From Neckera pumila (lineage: Eukaryota > Streptophyta > Bryopsida > Hypnales > Neckeraceae), in the NCBI GenBank assembly GCA_963969595.1, contig OZ018408.1, forward strand, positions 51,709,022 through 51,773,021: 64,000 nucleotides of DNA, written 5' to 3'. The stretch's first letter is position 1. Each line of letters starts with the position of its first letter. Below, piece by piece: positions 24,221 through 36,408 of this stretch. The position numbers were made by a program, and so were the translations under genes. The notes under the pieces are model-generated. The model worked only from the letters and a program-made list of their open reading frames with translations. It was not told where the DNA came from and did not search any database.

Positions 24221-25980
24221 ATGGATCAAGCAAACTCAAGCCGATTTGCCCGCATCTGTGTGTTCTGCGGAAGCAGCAGCGGGAAGAAACCCATCTACAC
24301 CGAAGTAGCGCAGGAGCTGGGATCGGAAATGGTAGGGAAATCGATCATTCAAAGAAACGTGCTTGATTGCTTTGAGTACTTTCCGAGGATTCGAAGGCTA
24401 TGCAATCAGGATTTTGGACTAACAAGTTGTGAAACTCTACGTTACATCAGGTGAAGAGCGGCATCGACCTCGTGTATGGAGGCGGGAGCATTGGGTTGAT
24501 GGGGACGACTGCGAAGGCGGTCCAGGATGCTGGTGGTCATGTTGTTGGGTACTGACAGCACTTGATTTCATTTCAATTTCCCCCTCAGAATTCCCCAGCT
24601 TAATTCCACATTGCATACAATAGAAATCCAGAAAGTCCATACACCCAATTCCTGACGGCAACTAAGGAATTACGGGTTCTATTCCATATTCAAGCTTAAC
24701 CTTTTCATGTTCAAGCTTGAGTATGGAATAAGCTTGAGTAAGGAATACAGCCCGAAATTCCGTAGTTGCACTATGAAATTGCATTGGGACTATGGAATTA
24801 TTGGATTTCAAGGGTGGCAGTTTCCTAAGCGTGCAGTTTCTTTCTATTGCAATCCAAGTAACGCACGCTATGTTGGAATGCGTTTCGTGTTCAGGGTAAT
24901 CCCCAAAGCTCTCATGCCAAAAGAGATCTGCGGAGCCACAGTCGGAGACTTGGTGGCCGTGGCCGATATGCATCAGCGGAAAGCGGAAATGGCACGCAGG
25001 GCCGACGCTTTCATTGCTCTCCCAGGTATGTACGTTCTCGCTATTCTCCTTTCCCGCATTACCTTTACTTTTCAGAAACCATTCACTAAAGAAATCTTGT
25101 GATCGAACTGCAGGCGGATTTGGCACATTTGAGGAGGTGCTGGAAATCATAACATGGGCTCAACTCGGCATCCACAAGAAACCAGTAAGCCAATACCTAT
25201 CAGAATCCTGATTATCAATGCTTATCACATGATGATCATAGCTAGCTTTTTCTGAGGTAAACCGGTTGAAAAATTTTAAACCGAGTATGCAAATAATTAA
25301 ATAATCGAGGTGTGGATGTATATTCTTTTAGGTGGGATTGCTGAACGTGGACGGCTACTTCGACGCGATGTTGGCGTTGTTCGACAAGGCTTTGGACCAG
25401 GGCTTCCTCAATGTCGCCAGCCGCAACATTGTCGTTCACGCTCCTACAGCCGCTGCGCTTTTGGAAAACTTGAAGGTGACCTTTCCGTCCAAACATGATC
25501 AACAACAAACTGGCCATCCGCCTGTGCATCTCTCTTGTAAAGTAGTTAAGTCCAAACGAAAGTATATCTGAGTGTATAGTAACTTCACTCTTTTCTTTCT
25601 CTGTGCAGAATTATACACCGACTGTTGACAAGACCGTCCCAGAGTTGACCTGGGCAACCATAACCGGCGTGTCGGCATCGTCCAAGCGAAATGTCACGAC
25701 TAGGATCGATATGAAGGCAGCATACGATCCTCAATTCCACATGATCAACCAGAGCTACAGCGCAAGAGGCGCCCGGGTTTCTTCAATCAAGAGCTGGGTA
25801 GAGACCAGAAAAGGCGTCGTCCACAGTATGAAACTTATGCAGCTTGGAGCAAGGGGACGTTGTTTTGGGGTGCAAGCCCAGCTTAGTCATCGGAGCATCG
25901 ATATCGATGGATTGTCTGGATCTGTCACGATGGCCACGAAATTGAACGCTCCGATCCGTGCTCTTGCAGCGTTTCTGTAG
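24221..25980 (+). CDS. LOG: LOG cytokinin riboside 5'-monophosphate phosphoribohydrolase, six exons, 308 aa
   Basis: LOG enzymes release active cytokinin bases from riboside monophosphates in the cytosol. Exons inferred from splice consensus and the family pattern: 24221-24331, 24451-24548, 24895-25025, 25114-25184, 25332-25475 and 25609-25980; together 927 bp in one frame. The N-terminus [17 protein letters not shown] is the LOG start. GGGSIGLMG lies at ~47-55. HQRKAEMA near 96-103 and PGGFGTFEE at 113-121 supply the conserved Arg and the PGGxGTxxE nucleotide/catalytic motif. [14 protein letters not shown] and a [15 protein letters not shown] segment complete the usual domain. Typical LOGs end close to that Trp (about 210-230 aa); here about 95 further residues follow in the last exon to TAG at 25978, without a motif I recognise. 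All catalytic residues appear intact. Confidence 0.9.
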
Positions 25981-27743
25981 ACCACAGCCATCTGCACCGG
26001 GCTAGACTTAGCTGAAGTAATTAGTTTGTCATTCTTAACTAATTATACGTTAATGAATTTGTTTCTACTTTGCGTCAGTCAGTTGGATCATCATTGCGCA
26101 CGCGAGTTGATTCAGCTGGACAACAGCAAGTTTTCTTGATATAATCTTTCGATCGGTGCTCTTGATTTGTGGCGTTTCTGTTGATCTTTGCCATCTGCGT
26201 TTCCCTAGAGATTAAAATTGTTTGCCAAACCAAAATTAATAGTGAGGACGTTTCTGCTTTGAATCAGTCAGTTGGATCATATATCTTTGAGTGATTAGAT
26301 TCGAATGGACGATAGGAAGTTTTCGATTCATGCAGGACAGTCACGGATGCTGTGCAGTTTCGCCTGTACCAATCTGTGGTTCGATAAAACTCAATCTGGG
26401 ATGTCTGGGATGCACGCAAACACAATTATAACTTGCCACTTTCGGTATTTCAGCCCCTGTCGGTAGCAATCAGAATACCAATTAACCATCTCATGGGCGG
26501 ATGATGAACGCTTTCAAGAGCTAACTAGTTCCCAGAGTTATAATACAAAATGAGTTGAAGTTGCTGATAAGGAAATATTTGTTTAAATATTTTTTGTTGA
26601 GGTGATTAGCTATATAGTTTGAGGTTGATGATTTTTGCTCAAGGTTATGAATCAATTCATTTAGGGATGGGAACCGTAATTTATTTTTAGCAATAGCTCC
26701 AAATCTAAACTCATCTTGTGCAGTAAACTTTTTAAAAGGCTAAGAAATGGTAACACAATGTTTTTAATGTTCATCCAAAGGAAGGAAATTTATCACTAAG
26801 ATAGAGAAAATACTGGGTGAAAAATTCAAGGATCCTAGATTCCTAGCTTTGTGTTGAAGAACGTCTCTAAAGTAATAGGGTTGGAATTGGTCTTACACAT
26901 TGCAATTAGAGCGGTTATTAAATTAAAGCATCCCCATAGCCACACGGCCATGCCCGGCCAGTGGCTGAAACGCAGGAAGTGGCCATGCCCGGCCATAAGT
27001 AGTGCCCAATGGTACGCATGGCGAGGGCCAAAAAATGGCCGGGCATGGCCAAATTGATGAACACCCAGTCAAATGAAGAATCTAAGGGTGACTTGGTATC
27101 TTTCCATTTTGTCTTTTGAATGGAGTTATTAAAGGTAAGCTTTGATTGTCAAACGTTGGGAGGCATGAAAGTCCGCATTGAAGGAATACGTGGAGGGAGA
27201 CGAGGCATTCTTGGGCCTTGTACATGCAGTATCCCCTCCTCCTTCCAAAGTCTACATCCCATGTAGCTATTGGAAGCAAGCGGCAGGCACGAACGAGGGG
27301 ATTAAGAAGGGCCATCTTCTTGTTTTTAGGCGTGGGAATGCTCTTAGGAAGTGATTGGGACTAGCAATCAATGCTTCCTAACAACGCTTTACTAATTTAG
27401 AAAATATCGGATTAGAGAGGTTCTACTTTTCATCCAAAGAATGTATAAAGACATTTTTTGACTTCTTTTATTGCCATATATTCCTTAACTACATAATAAT
27501 TGATTGACACAATATATGATTATATGATGATGAATGCGTATTAAAGTATTTCTTTTAAATAAATTTTTTGTGCCAAATATAAAATATTCTACTTTGGATT
27601 TTTCATGAACTAAAATCTTTTTGCCTTATTGAATTGTATTCATGGATATTGTTATAAATAATGAATCATTTGAAAAATGAATATTTGATATATAATGGTA
27701 TTTTTTTCATTATAAATTGTAAAAATGGCGTTACCAACTTATA
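25981..27743. other. LOG 3' flank and intergenic DNA
   Basis: The first few hundred bases are the probable 3' untranslated region. The phrase TCAGTCAGTTGGATCAT is repeated near 26075 and 26263, within two copies of a diverged ~190-bp segment, so a local duplication of the gene's 3' end is likely. No other gene is supported. Confidence 0.45.
26946..27050. repeat. Three copies of a 14-mer, two direct and one inverted
   Basis: GGCCATGCCCGGCC occurs exactly at 26946-26959 and 26981-26994. Its exact reverse complement GGCCGGGCATGGCC is at 27037-27050. The block is far more GC-rich than its surroundings. It may be the core of an unrecognised MITE. Confidence 0.7.
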
Positions 27744-28081
27744 TGGCCAATTTTGTTAAAATGGCGGTATTCTTAGTGCCATATTTTCCTTGTGCCATAT
27801 TCCTTGTGCCATTTTTTCAGATTGCCCGCTTTAAACATCTAGAACAGATATAGATTCCAGACATCTAAGACTGTTGTAGATTTCAAACATCTAAGAACTA
27901 TATAGATTTCAGACTGACTGTTCTCTAAAATCTAGGATAGGTATAGATTTTACTCATTTTAGTATCTAAGACAAGCGTAGATTTTTAGAATGTACAACAA
28001 GTGTAGATTTCAGAACAGCCGTTCTGAACTGAAATAACGTCCCATTGTAATGGAATGCCGCCATTTTAACGAAATTGACCA
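27744..28081. mobile_element. Family D MITE (D1), 338 bp
   Basis: The left end TGGCCAATTTTGTTAAAATG continues into GCGGTATTC; the right end, reverse complemented, is TGGTCAATTTCGTTAAAATG continuing into GCGGCATTC. That gives a terminal repeat of nearly 30 bp with few mismatches. The interior carries many variants of a TAGATTTCAGAC / ATCTAAGAC motif at short intervals. A second copy begins near 63925 and runs off the window. No convincing target duplication was found, so the superfamily is left open. Confidence 0.72.
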
Positions 28082-31000
28082 TTTATCAAGTTATCATAGA
28101 TAGTCATTCATTTATTTAGTTATTTTAGTTAATTGAATTTTATTCAAATTTTCTTGAAAAAATTCTCTTGGACTCTTCGAGATGATTTGTACTATTGGAT
28201 GTACAGATATATTGCATATTTGAAATATAAATAATTTTTTAATTTACTGACAAGATAGATATTAACAACATTAGGTTAGTGAAAAGTATACAGGCAAAAA
28301 TAGGATTTTTTTTGTGGTTTGGAAAGCTTTGGTTATCTTTATTATCTTTATAGTGAAAAGTGGAAAGAAGTTATGAGATATTGAGTCTAGTAGTATTGCA
28401 CCCAACGACGCTAGCGTGCGAGCTTAGAGCCGTGAGCTTGTGAGCGTAGAGCGTAGAGCATGGAGCCTGTGAGCCTAGAGCCTGAAAAAATAAAATTTCC
28501 ATTCTTTTGCCCAAAATTTTTTTTCTGGTTAAAAAAATTCAAAGAATTGTTTTTTTTGCTATTAATAGTAAATGTGGGACCTATGACCTATGACCGTATA
28601 CCCTATGACCATGGATTAGTAAATATTTCATGTGGTGTTTGAATTCTTTATAGTAGAAAAGAATCCTCCACATGGTGAGACCCAGAGTCATTTCTTATGG
28701 AAGGTAAGGTTTTGAAGAAACCTTGGCTCCAAAAAAAATGGGGAAGTCTGGTGGTGACCACAGCGTTGTTCTAAAAAATTTAGAAAATTAAATGATGGTG
28801 TGGTGTTGAGACTGGGAGTCATTTCTCATTGAGTCTAACTTTAAGGTGTTAGGGTCTGAATGGATTTCAAAAGCAAATGAAGAAAGCCCAAAAACCAATT
28901 GAGGCAAAGTCTGTACATGCTTTATTTGTTATTCTATACGTGCTTTATCTGTACATGCTTCAATTAGTATTTTCAACAAAATGTCAAAGAACCGTGGGGA
29001 ATATAATGCTCCACATAATGACGGAGAAAGGCTATTCCCCCAGCGGTCCTCTTACATGCATGACCATCAAACATGATACCTCTCATAGTGGGATGTTCTA
29101 GAATGCCAATTGTTATGGGACATATGAATAGGAACCCTGGAACTTTGGTCTTATTACTCTTCCTCATTTTCAACACCTATCACCACTCTGCACTCACATA
29201 CTAGCATTGTTGGTAAATGAAACAAAAGAATATAAAAAAAGATGTAACAATAGGAAAATTCTGAGGCCAAGGGAAGGCCGCGAGTTTTGGGGGGGGGGGG
29301 TGGATATCATTTCAATTGCCAGCCCACCACTTGCCCATGCATAGTGTCCTAAAGCCGTGTTGGCACTACTTATGCCAGTGCGATAGTGCATGATACGTGT
29401 TCACCTCTTATGGAAAGCAAAGTTGCGGGAAGTACTTGTCACTAAAATCTAAAAAACAGAAAAGCGTGTGCTCTGCTGAATTTCATGACGGACATGGTGA
29501 ATTTGTATCTGTAGGGTCTTGTAATGGAAGCAACTTTCTACATTTGGGGCTCGTCGTTGCATCTTTGGGGTTTTGAGCCCACGCGTTATGTTCAGTTTAG
29601 GCTAGAAAATGCAGTGAGGCTGCTCAATTTTGACATTTAAAGTGCTAGACAAGGAATTCTTGTAATTCAAGTAGTGGATTTAGCTGTCTTGTTGACGAAC
29701 TTATTCACCTTCTACTGAGTAGACGAAGAGGGGAGTTGAATGTGTGTATACACGGAATTGGTGCGGGACAAGCAATGAAGAAAGAAGGGCAATGTCCTCA
29801 TGCAAGTCTTGAAGAAATGTGAGAGATAGAAGGACGCTTCAGCAAGCAATTTCGAGTTTCAGGAGTATTGCAGCAACTCAGGTAAGTAGGCCATGTCCGC
29901 TCTTGTCTACAAGTAGAGAATATTGTTGTGAACACATGTTTGAATGCGTTCACAAGAAGAATGGAATTTCAGGTTTGCATTTAGGGTTTTAATTAAGAGA
30001 TGAAATGTTAGGTTTCTCTTCGTTGCTGTCCTTTGCGCTCTGCTCTAGTATGTTACTTGTCGTTTGGAGAACCATTTTAGGTTTTCAAGAGCCTTCTTTG
30101 TAATTGTTTGAAATTGTTAATGCTGCTTCATTTGATTTTCTGAATTGTATTGATAGATGTGAATTAACCACATATTTTCATTCATGTGAATGAGTCATTT
30201 ATTTTTCTTTCAAATTTGAAAGCTAATATGTGAGTGGAAATGTGTTCTTGAAGGTTGAAAATTGGCTACCTAATTGTCAATGAGGTATCAATTGCAGTTC
30301 TTGAATGTTGCAGTGTCATAACGAGATTGTTTATAATTTGCAAAGGCAGTGGGTGTGCTTTGGACTGGTCATGATTGGTCTCTCAATTCCATGGCTATGA
30401 AGTTTGCATTTTTGCATTCATGTTTATGACTCCTACTATTAACTTCAGACAAGGCGTAAATACTGCAACTAGTATGAACTAGTTTGCTTGCTTGACACGC
30501 CTCCTTTGACATTTCTTATGCCATACTACCAGTTAAATTTTTTCTATTAGTTAGTGTGCAATGAAGATTTATAATGTGGATTCAAGCCACGTGCTTCCAC
30601 ATTTGCACCTTACTCATGACGTTTGGTAAGTATTCGGCTTCTCAAATAGGTTGACAAGCTATGAACTACCTGTCCTTCATTCTACGTTTACTGATCATTT
30701 GTGAATTGAAACTTCAACCGTTTGTGGTTTGAACATTGAATCACTATATTTGAAAGCTAGTTTCTTATCTAAATTGTCATTGGATGACATATACTAGTTA
30801 TGGTGCAGTAATTGTCTTCATGCACTCCTTGTCTTACAAATGAAAATTGATAATTGCCAACAGGGTGTTGTTTGTTGCTTCAAATCCTTGTACATCCGAT
30901 ACTAGCGCAAGAGACGTTTGCACAAGTTGCTATTTTCTTTGGACATTGCTATTGTTTGCCATGAGGCCATGTCATCGAGTACAGAGCGCTCTACTACATA

Positions 31001-31440
31001 TACAGAGAACTACAAAAGGTGATTACATTCCAAGCAAAGTAGAATTGAACTCCTGGATTGCTCTGTAGAAAGGAAGTATTGGTGAAGAAGTTGACAATTC
31101 CACAAAGGATGGCCCAATTTCTATTGTCAATGCATATAAGGTCCAAATCTTGGATTTCCGGGTGTCAGTGTGTTCAAGTTCAATTTCTGCAGTCAAGTTG
31201 CAGCATGCATTCATGCATAGAGAACTATGTCTGCCTCCAAGTGCTCTTCTTCTCCCATCAGCATGCAATTGTAAGTCTTTGTGGCCTCACGACTTGTGCC
31301 ATTACTTATTTTTTGTAGTTGCTTATTTTGATTTGTTGTTAGCTTTGCTTTCCATTAAATTGGTAGCTTTTGATTGCATTTCCATTGTACAAATTTGTAT
31401 CCGTTGATGATTGTTGAGTGGGTGGACCCTTTAAGCATCT
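28082..31440. other. Long stretch without a recognised gene
   Basis: AT-rich DNA with scattered short frames. Near 28420-28480 there is a short degenerate repeat of GAGC-containing phrases (AGCCTGTGAGCCTAGAGCC). Near 29745-29880, an exon-like stretch ends at CAACTCAG|GTAAGTAGG, a good donor. It might be an upstream non-coding or decayed exon of the coding remnant at 31512. The evidence is weak. Confidence 0.35.
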
Positions 31441-31511
31441 TAGAGCCAATTTGCGTTCTCCATGCTGAGGTGGGTAAAGCTTCAAGAGGTTCTTGAAGTC
31501 ATGGAGAACCT

Positions 31512-32815
31512 ATGGAAGACTCCATTTTCTTCTATAATGCCAAATATTTCTCACCTAACTCTAATACCTATGGACATGTAGAAGCTATTCCCTTACCAGA
31601 TTTCAATGACATTTCGTGGCCTCTACCTGACATGTCCACAAGTGAGGCCTTTCAAGCCAAACTTCGACAAGATTTCCTTTTCTCTTTGAAACCAAGCACG
31701 GGCAGTCGAGTGACGCGCATAAGCTGGTTCATGCCAATAGGCGTCATGGTGGACTTGTTTGCTTGCGCCCCTACAATTCACAGGACACGCATGCTCTTTG
31801 TTTTCAAAGAGATGACCGAAGAGTTGTTTTCTTCTTTAATGGACCACGGTTGGCAAAAGAAAGTTGTCATTGCGGAGGATGTCATCAAATGTGTCATTGA
31901 CCCAAAATCTGTAATGTTCAAATATTACATTGGACAATCTATGCTATATGATACATTTTAGTTCAATAGATGCAGACTCCAAGAAGGCGGGCAATGGGAA
32001 CCCATAGACCAATGTGAAGCCATTAGCATTGTCAAAATTTCTTGCGTTTGCGACATTGTCACTCAAGGGCAGTGATTGGACTCTTGACTGCATTAGACAA
32101 GAGATTCTTATAGCATTCACAACTGTTGTGCCAAGTGAATTCAGCTTGTACATTGACAATGGTGAACGACGTCCACAAAAGGTACATTCTTTTTTACCTA
32201 AGCTAAAATTGAACTATTGAGGTGCATTATCTGTCTTCACTACATAGTGCTTCTGAAGAGTCCGTCATACCTTTCTCACCATTGAGTTTGCTAATTGTCT
32301 AGGTGAATTGAGCATTGGAGAAACGAACAAGAGCATGCAATGTGCTCCCACCTTCGAGATTATTGGTCTTCGTTGATACTATGTGATGCTTTCATCATGT
32401 ACTATACATGATGCACTATCAGCACTGACTACCATGGCATCTTCAATTTGGGTCGTTACTCTTACATTGAGCATGTCTTCGAAGAGTTTACATCTCAACA
32501 CAAGCTGCAGGTGGCACCCACTTTGAACCTACTCTTTGACATTTCTGGCGCCACAAACTGCTATGGGCCTCTGCGCAAGACGCAATGGATGCAGCCCGCC
32601 GTCTTTGAATTTTGGTCTCCATGTTGAGGTGCTCGTCTCTATCTTCTATAACTATCAAATTGTCTTGCAAATTTTGTTCATGAAAGCAATGTTGTATTAT
32701 TCGGTACCAATGTTGGTAGATTTGAACCAAGGGACGCTATCTATTTTTTCCGCTGCCATGTTGAGTACGACGTTGGTAGGCAACTTTAGCCACATAATGT
32801 GAAAACTCCATTCTC
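31512..32815 (+). pseudogene. Decayed coding region of unknown family
   Basis: An open frame of 149 codons at 31512-31961 begins MEDSIFFYNAKYFSPN and includes ISWFMPIGVMVDLFACAP. Coding-like sequence then continues in other frames: at about 32430-32625 it reads DYHGIFNLGRYSYIEHVFEE and NLLFDISGATNCYGPLRKTQ, then after a stop NVGRFEPRDAIYFF to about 32780. Amino-acid composition is normal for a folded cytosolic protein; no signal peptide, membrane segment or motif is recognised. It converges on the larger decayed gene at 33331-36408. It could be a second gene of the same mobile element or a captured host gene. Function unknown. Confidence 0.4.
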
Positions 32816-33330
32816 TGGCAAGACTAGATTGATAAACTTCCATACTTACTGACAAACCAGGGAGCGTGCTTCACAAGCGCATGCTGTAGAGAAAAATATG
32901 ACTGTATTAGAATTTGTAAGCATGCTTTGTCTAAATATGCTATTGTTATACACTTGCCTTCTATTCTACCTCTTTAAATGCATATAACTAAGACTGAAAT
33001 TCATTTCTTCTTGTGTTTAGAGCAGGTTGTATAGTCAAGTATGACAGAGGAAGAATAAAATAATTGTGATCGACAAAAATGATAGCCTTCAGAGTGATGA
33101 CAAGTGGGTTCTGCACATACTAGTATGAGAAGGTAGGATGTACCCTTCTGTTTCTCTTCTGGAATGTAAGTGCCGCTTCTTTACAATTTGTTCATATCAA
33201 TTCAATTTTAAAACTATGAAAAGCTTCAATGCAATAGCTAGTTAGAGTACTAGTCACAAGCAAGATGACGGCTTATGGGGAACAACTTGTTCAAGAACTG
33301 AATGTGTTTAATCAAGAAATTAGAATTCAG
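32816..33330. other. Gap between two convergent decayed genes
   Basis: No coding sequence or terminal repeat is recognised here. Confidence 0.35.
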
Positions 33331-36300
33331 TTATTCAATTATTGTGAATACCTTATGTGGATTGCATGTGACGGTTTGTGCATTGCTTACAATGTAATGC
33401 GTCACATGCTGTTCACTGAAGGCCCGAATGAATTGATGTCCCCAAGCCTCAACAAGATCTTGAAATTTGGCCTTCTTGTCGTTTGATAGTGTCAAGCCTT
33501 CAAAATATGGTTTCAATTTTTCCAATCCCACCCACACTTCCATTTTTGCACTCTTTGCTGCACTCCCACTCACGAAATTTCTTTCAGCCGAGACAACGTC
33601 CGCATATAGCTTGGCTGAACCTCCAAGGATAGGAGAAGGTTCAAATAACTTAGCAGCATGAGATCCATTGAAGGATGGTCTTGAAGGAATATTGCTTTGT
33701 TTTCTTGAGAGGTGTTCATCCTTGAAAATTTTGATGTTCCCACCATGTGCGCCCGTGGATGAAAGGACGCGTTGCATGTCTTCAATTGCAGTTTTTTGTA
33801 AGGTCTTTTCACGAATGGTCCACAAGAATTGGAAATGAAGGTGGATTGTTTTTTCCACGATCCGATTGAATGCATGTAGGGTGCACATGTGCACCCTATC
33901 CATTGGGATGGGAAGTATGGGCTTCCACTGTCCCATTCCCTTCCACTCATGTCACTGATTTTGCTTGATGTTGTGTGCTGAAGAGGCCTCCATCAAGCGT
34001 AGTAGCTCGTTTAGAGAACAATAGAGCCGCTTGCTTTGCCGTGGCTATGTTGGGTTTAACTCGTTCTTGTAGACAATAAATACAAGTTTGCTTTGCGCAT
34101 GCTCCATGACTTAATCCATACATGCTTCTAATGCTTTTCATGTCAGAGGGTAAATGCCACTGTACAATGGAATTGACCACTCCAAATACTTGAAGCTTCT
34201 GACCATTTTCTTGCGCTTGAATGAGAGTAGGGATATTAGTTTGCTGAAAGACCCATGATAGAATCTCATGGGATTCTTTGGGTACTTGAAAACACCCTAC
34301 ACGCCAAATTTCCCTTTCAGATTGTACAGCAAAGTACTCAGTGCTTCCAATGCTTATAGTAGGGTTCAAAGCTCAATTCATTAACATTATGCTTAGTTGC
34401 TCTAACTTTTGTGGATGCACAATCTCAGCCTCGTCCAACTTGAAGACAAATATTAGTGGATTCTCTGCCAACTCTACAACACACACAGTGGTGGACATGA
34501 GCTTCAAGCGGTTGTGGTGAACCACTGTTTTCTGTTGGAAGACATGGGAAGTATAAACGAGATGGTTTCCCAGCATGCAAGCATCATAATATCAAAGTCC
34601 TAACCAAAGTTTTCAATTTCTTTCAATGCACAATGTACAAACCAATTGAAGGTCTATTTGGCTTATTCATTGAATTAGAAGGAGTCCTCCTGTTCTTGAA
34701 AATCTAGGACTTTGGTCAACATATGGAGCAATGGACAGATTGAAACAATCACGAGAAAAAATAGATGCAAGCTAGAGTTTGTATTCTAGTAATTAATTGA
34801 AAAGGTATTGGAATTTGGGAAATGCATTGAAATTAATAGTTCGGTCCTAGCATTAATTCTCGATTCATGGCATTTGGGAAAGGGAGCTATTAAAACAGAA
34901 TTGTACAAAATTGTCTATTGACATCATCACAAGAAACTAAACCTAATGTTGATTCTCAAGGGACATACCTTCAAGCATTATTCGGTATAATTGGACCATG
35001 GTCCTTTACACTTGCTCAATGTCAACGAAGAGTGAATTGTTGGCAGATAGTTCCACCCATTGTGCTTCTTTCTTCTTTGACTTTGAATGTGTTGAAATCT
35101 CCAACAAATTGTTGATGGAGTAATACTCACCAACAAAATCTGTCAACTTCGAGTTCATGTGCTTGCATAGATTGGAGACATGGAAGGGTTTTGGAAGGCA
35201 TCCAACCTTCAAGCCTTTCCCAACTGCCTCAGCACTACCTTTCAATTGTTTATAAACACATGCATATCCTTCTTGAGTGATTCCGCTCTAGTCACATGTC
35301 GCCAAAATTTCATGAGGTCCCATTCCGGCTCCAATTTTGTCCAAGTATTCATTGGCGACGTTAATACCTACGGATTGCAAGGACGGCGAATCCAGGATTG
35401 ATTTCACTTCAGTCTTTGACAAAATTGTAGCCAAAGTTTTGCCGGATTGAATATGATTCTCAAAAGAACCGTGGAGACGTTGCTTTTGGCCTCTACCAAT
35501 GTTACCTTCATGCACTCTTCTCACTGTACTAGGTGCAATCACTGCACAACTAAGTCGTCGTATCGCCTTTGCTTGCCCTCCTTTTTGAGATAGTGAGCAC
35601 AAATTCTTCCATTGTCGGACTTGGTGACGGTAGCCGCATGCAATGGGATGCAACGTAGCCCATTTTCTCTATAAACGTGAAAGAGAACTTCTAGCTTCAT
35701 TGTGTTGTGACCACAATTTCTGCAACACGGCCTCATGATGTCGTTGTAATGCACTTTGCTTTTCTGCATTTTCCTTTGTGAAGGCATCAATATCTGATTC
35801 CAGAGCTTCTTCTGATTGAATACTATCATTGAGATTATTTTTGAGGTCAACTACCTTAGCTTTGTAATGCGATTCCACAATTCCTAATTTATTTTGTAAC
35901 TCCAAGTTTTCATCGCCCAAGACATGCACCTGTCTTTTGAAGACTTGTAGGTCCTGTCTTTGTCTACTTTCTAACTCTCGTAGCTTGTCCACTTCTGCTT
36001 CTTTCTGCTCTAAGCAAGATGTCAATTTCTGTGTACGTTGCTTGAGTTCCTCTACTTTGCTTTCTCTCAATTTTGTCGCTACTTGGATGACTGCATCCGG
36101 CAACACATAATTTGCTAAACTGGACGTGTACCGAGCAAGCCGTTCTCTCCCTCCCCGACAAATTCAGGAAAACTTCAAATATCACTAAATTTTGGCCGCT
36201 TACCTTTACAATCTGCTGGATAAATAGAACCATCTAGCCACAAGTCCAAATTCGTATCGCCAGCTTTCCCTTTCTCGGGAAATTGAGACCGAGGCGTCTG

Positions 36301-36408
36301 ATCATCAAGTAATCGACCTCGAAGAATCAATGGCCTGTACTTTCCATCAATCGCCACTTGAACCTTGTATGGCAACCCTTCACTTGACATACTGTACTGC
36401 GCATTCAT
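33331..36408 (-). pseudogene. Large decayed gene with coiled coil, probably mobile-element-derived
   Basis: On the minus strand, one frame stays coding-like from 36106 to 33947 with only a few stops. The last part (33936-33331) is in another frame. In order: an N-terminal piece at 36408-36205 (YSMSSEGLPYKVQVAIDG, RGRLLDDQTPRSQF); a strong coiled coil at 36106-35700 (ESKVEELKQRTQKLTSCLEQ, heptad-like); a segment with KTLATILSKTEVKSILDSPS; then LPKPFHVSNLCKHMNSKLTD, a possible intron, and ELAENPLIFVFKLDEAEIVH. Next come VQWHLPSDMKSIRSMYGLSH with CIYCLQER, then TLHAFNRIVEKTIHLHF, and finally WGHQFIRAFSEQHVTHYI. The spaced Asp/Cys/His motifs and an LHxFNRI block recall uncharacterised transposase-like proteins seen in other eukaryotes, from memory only. 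I cannot name the family. Confidence 0.5.
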
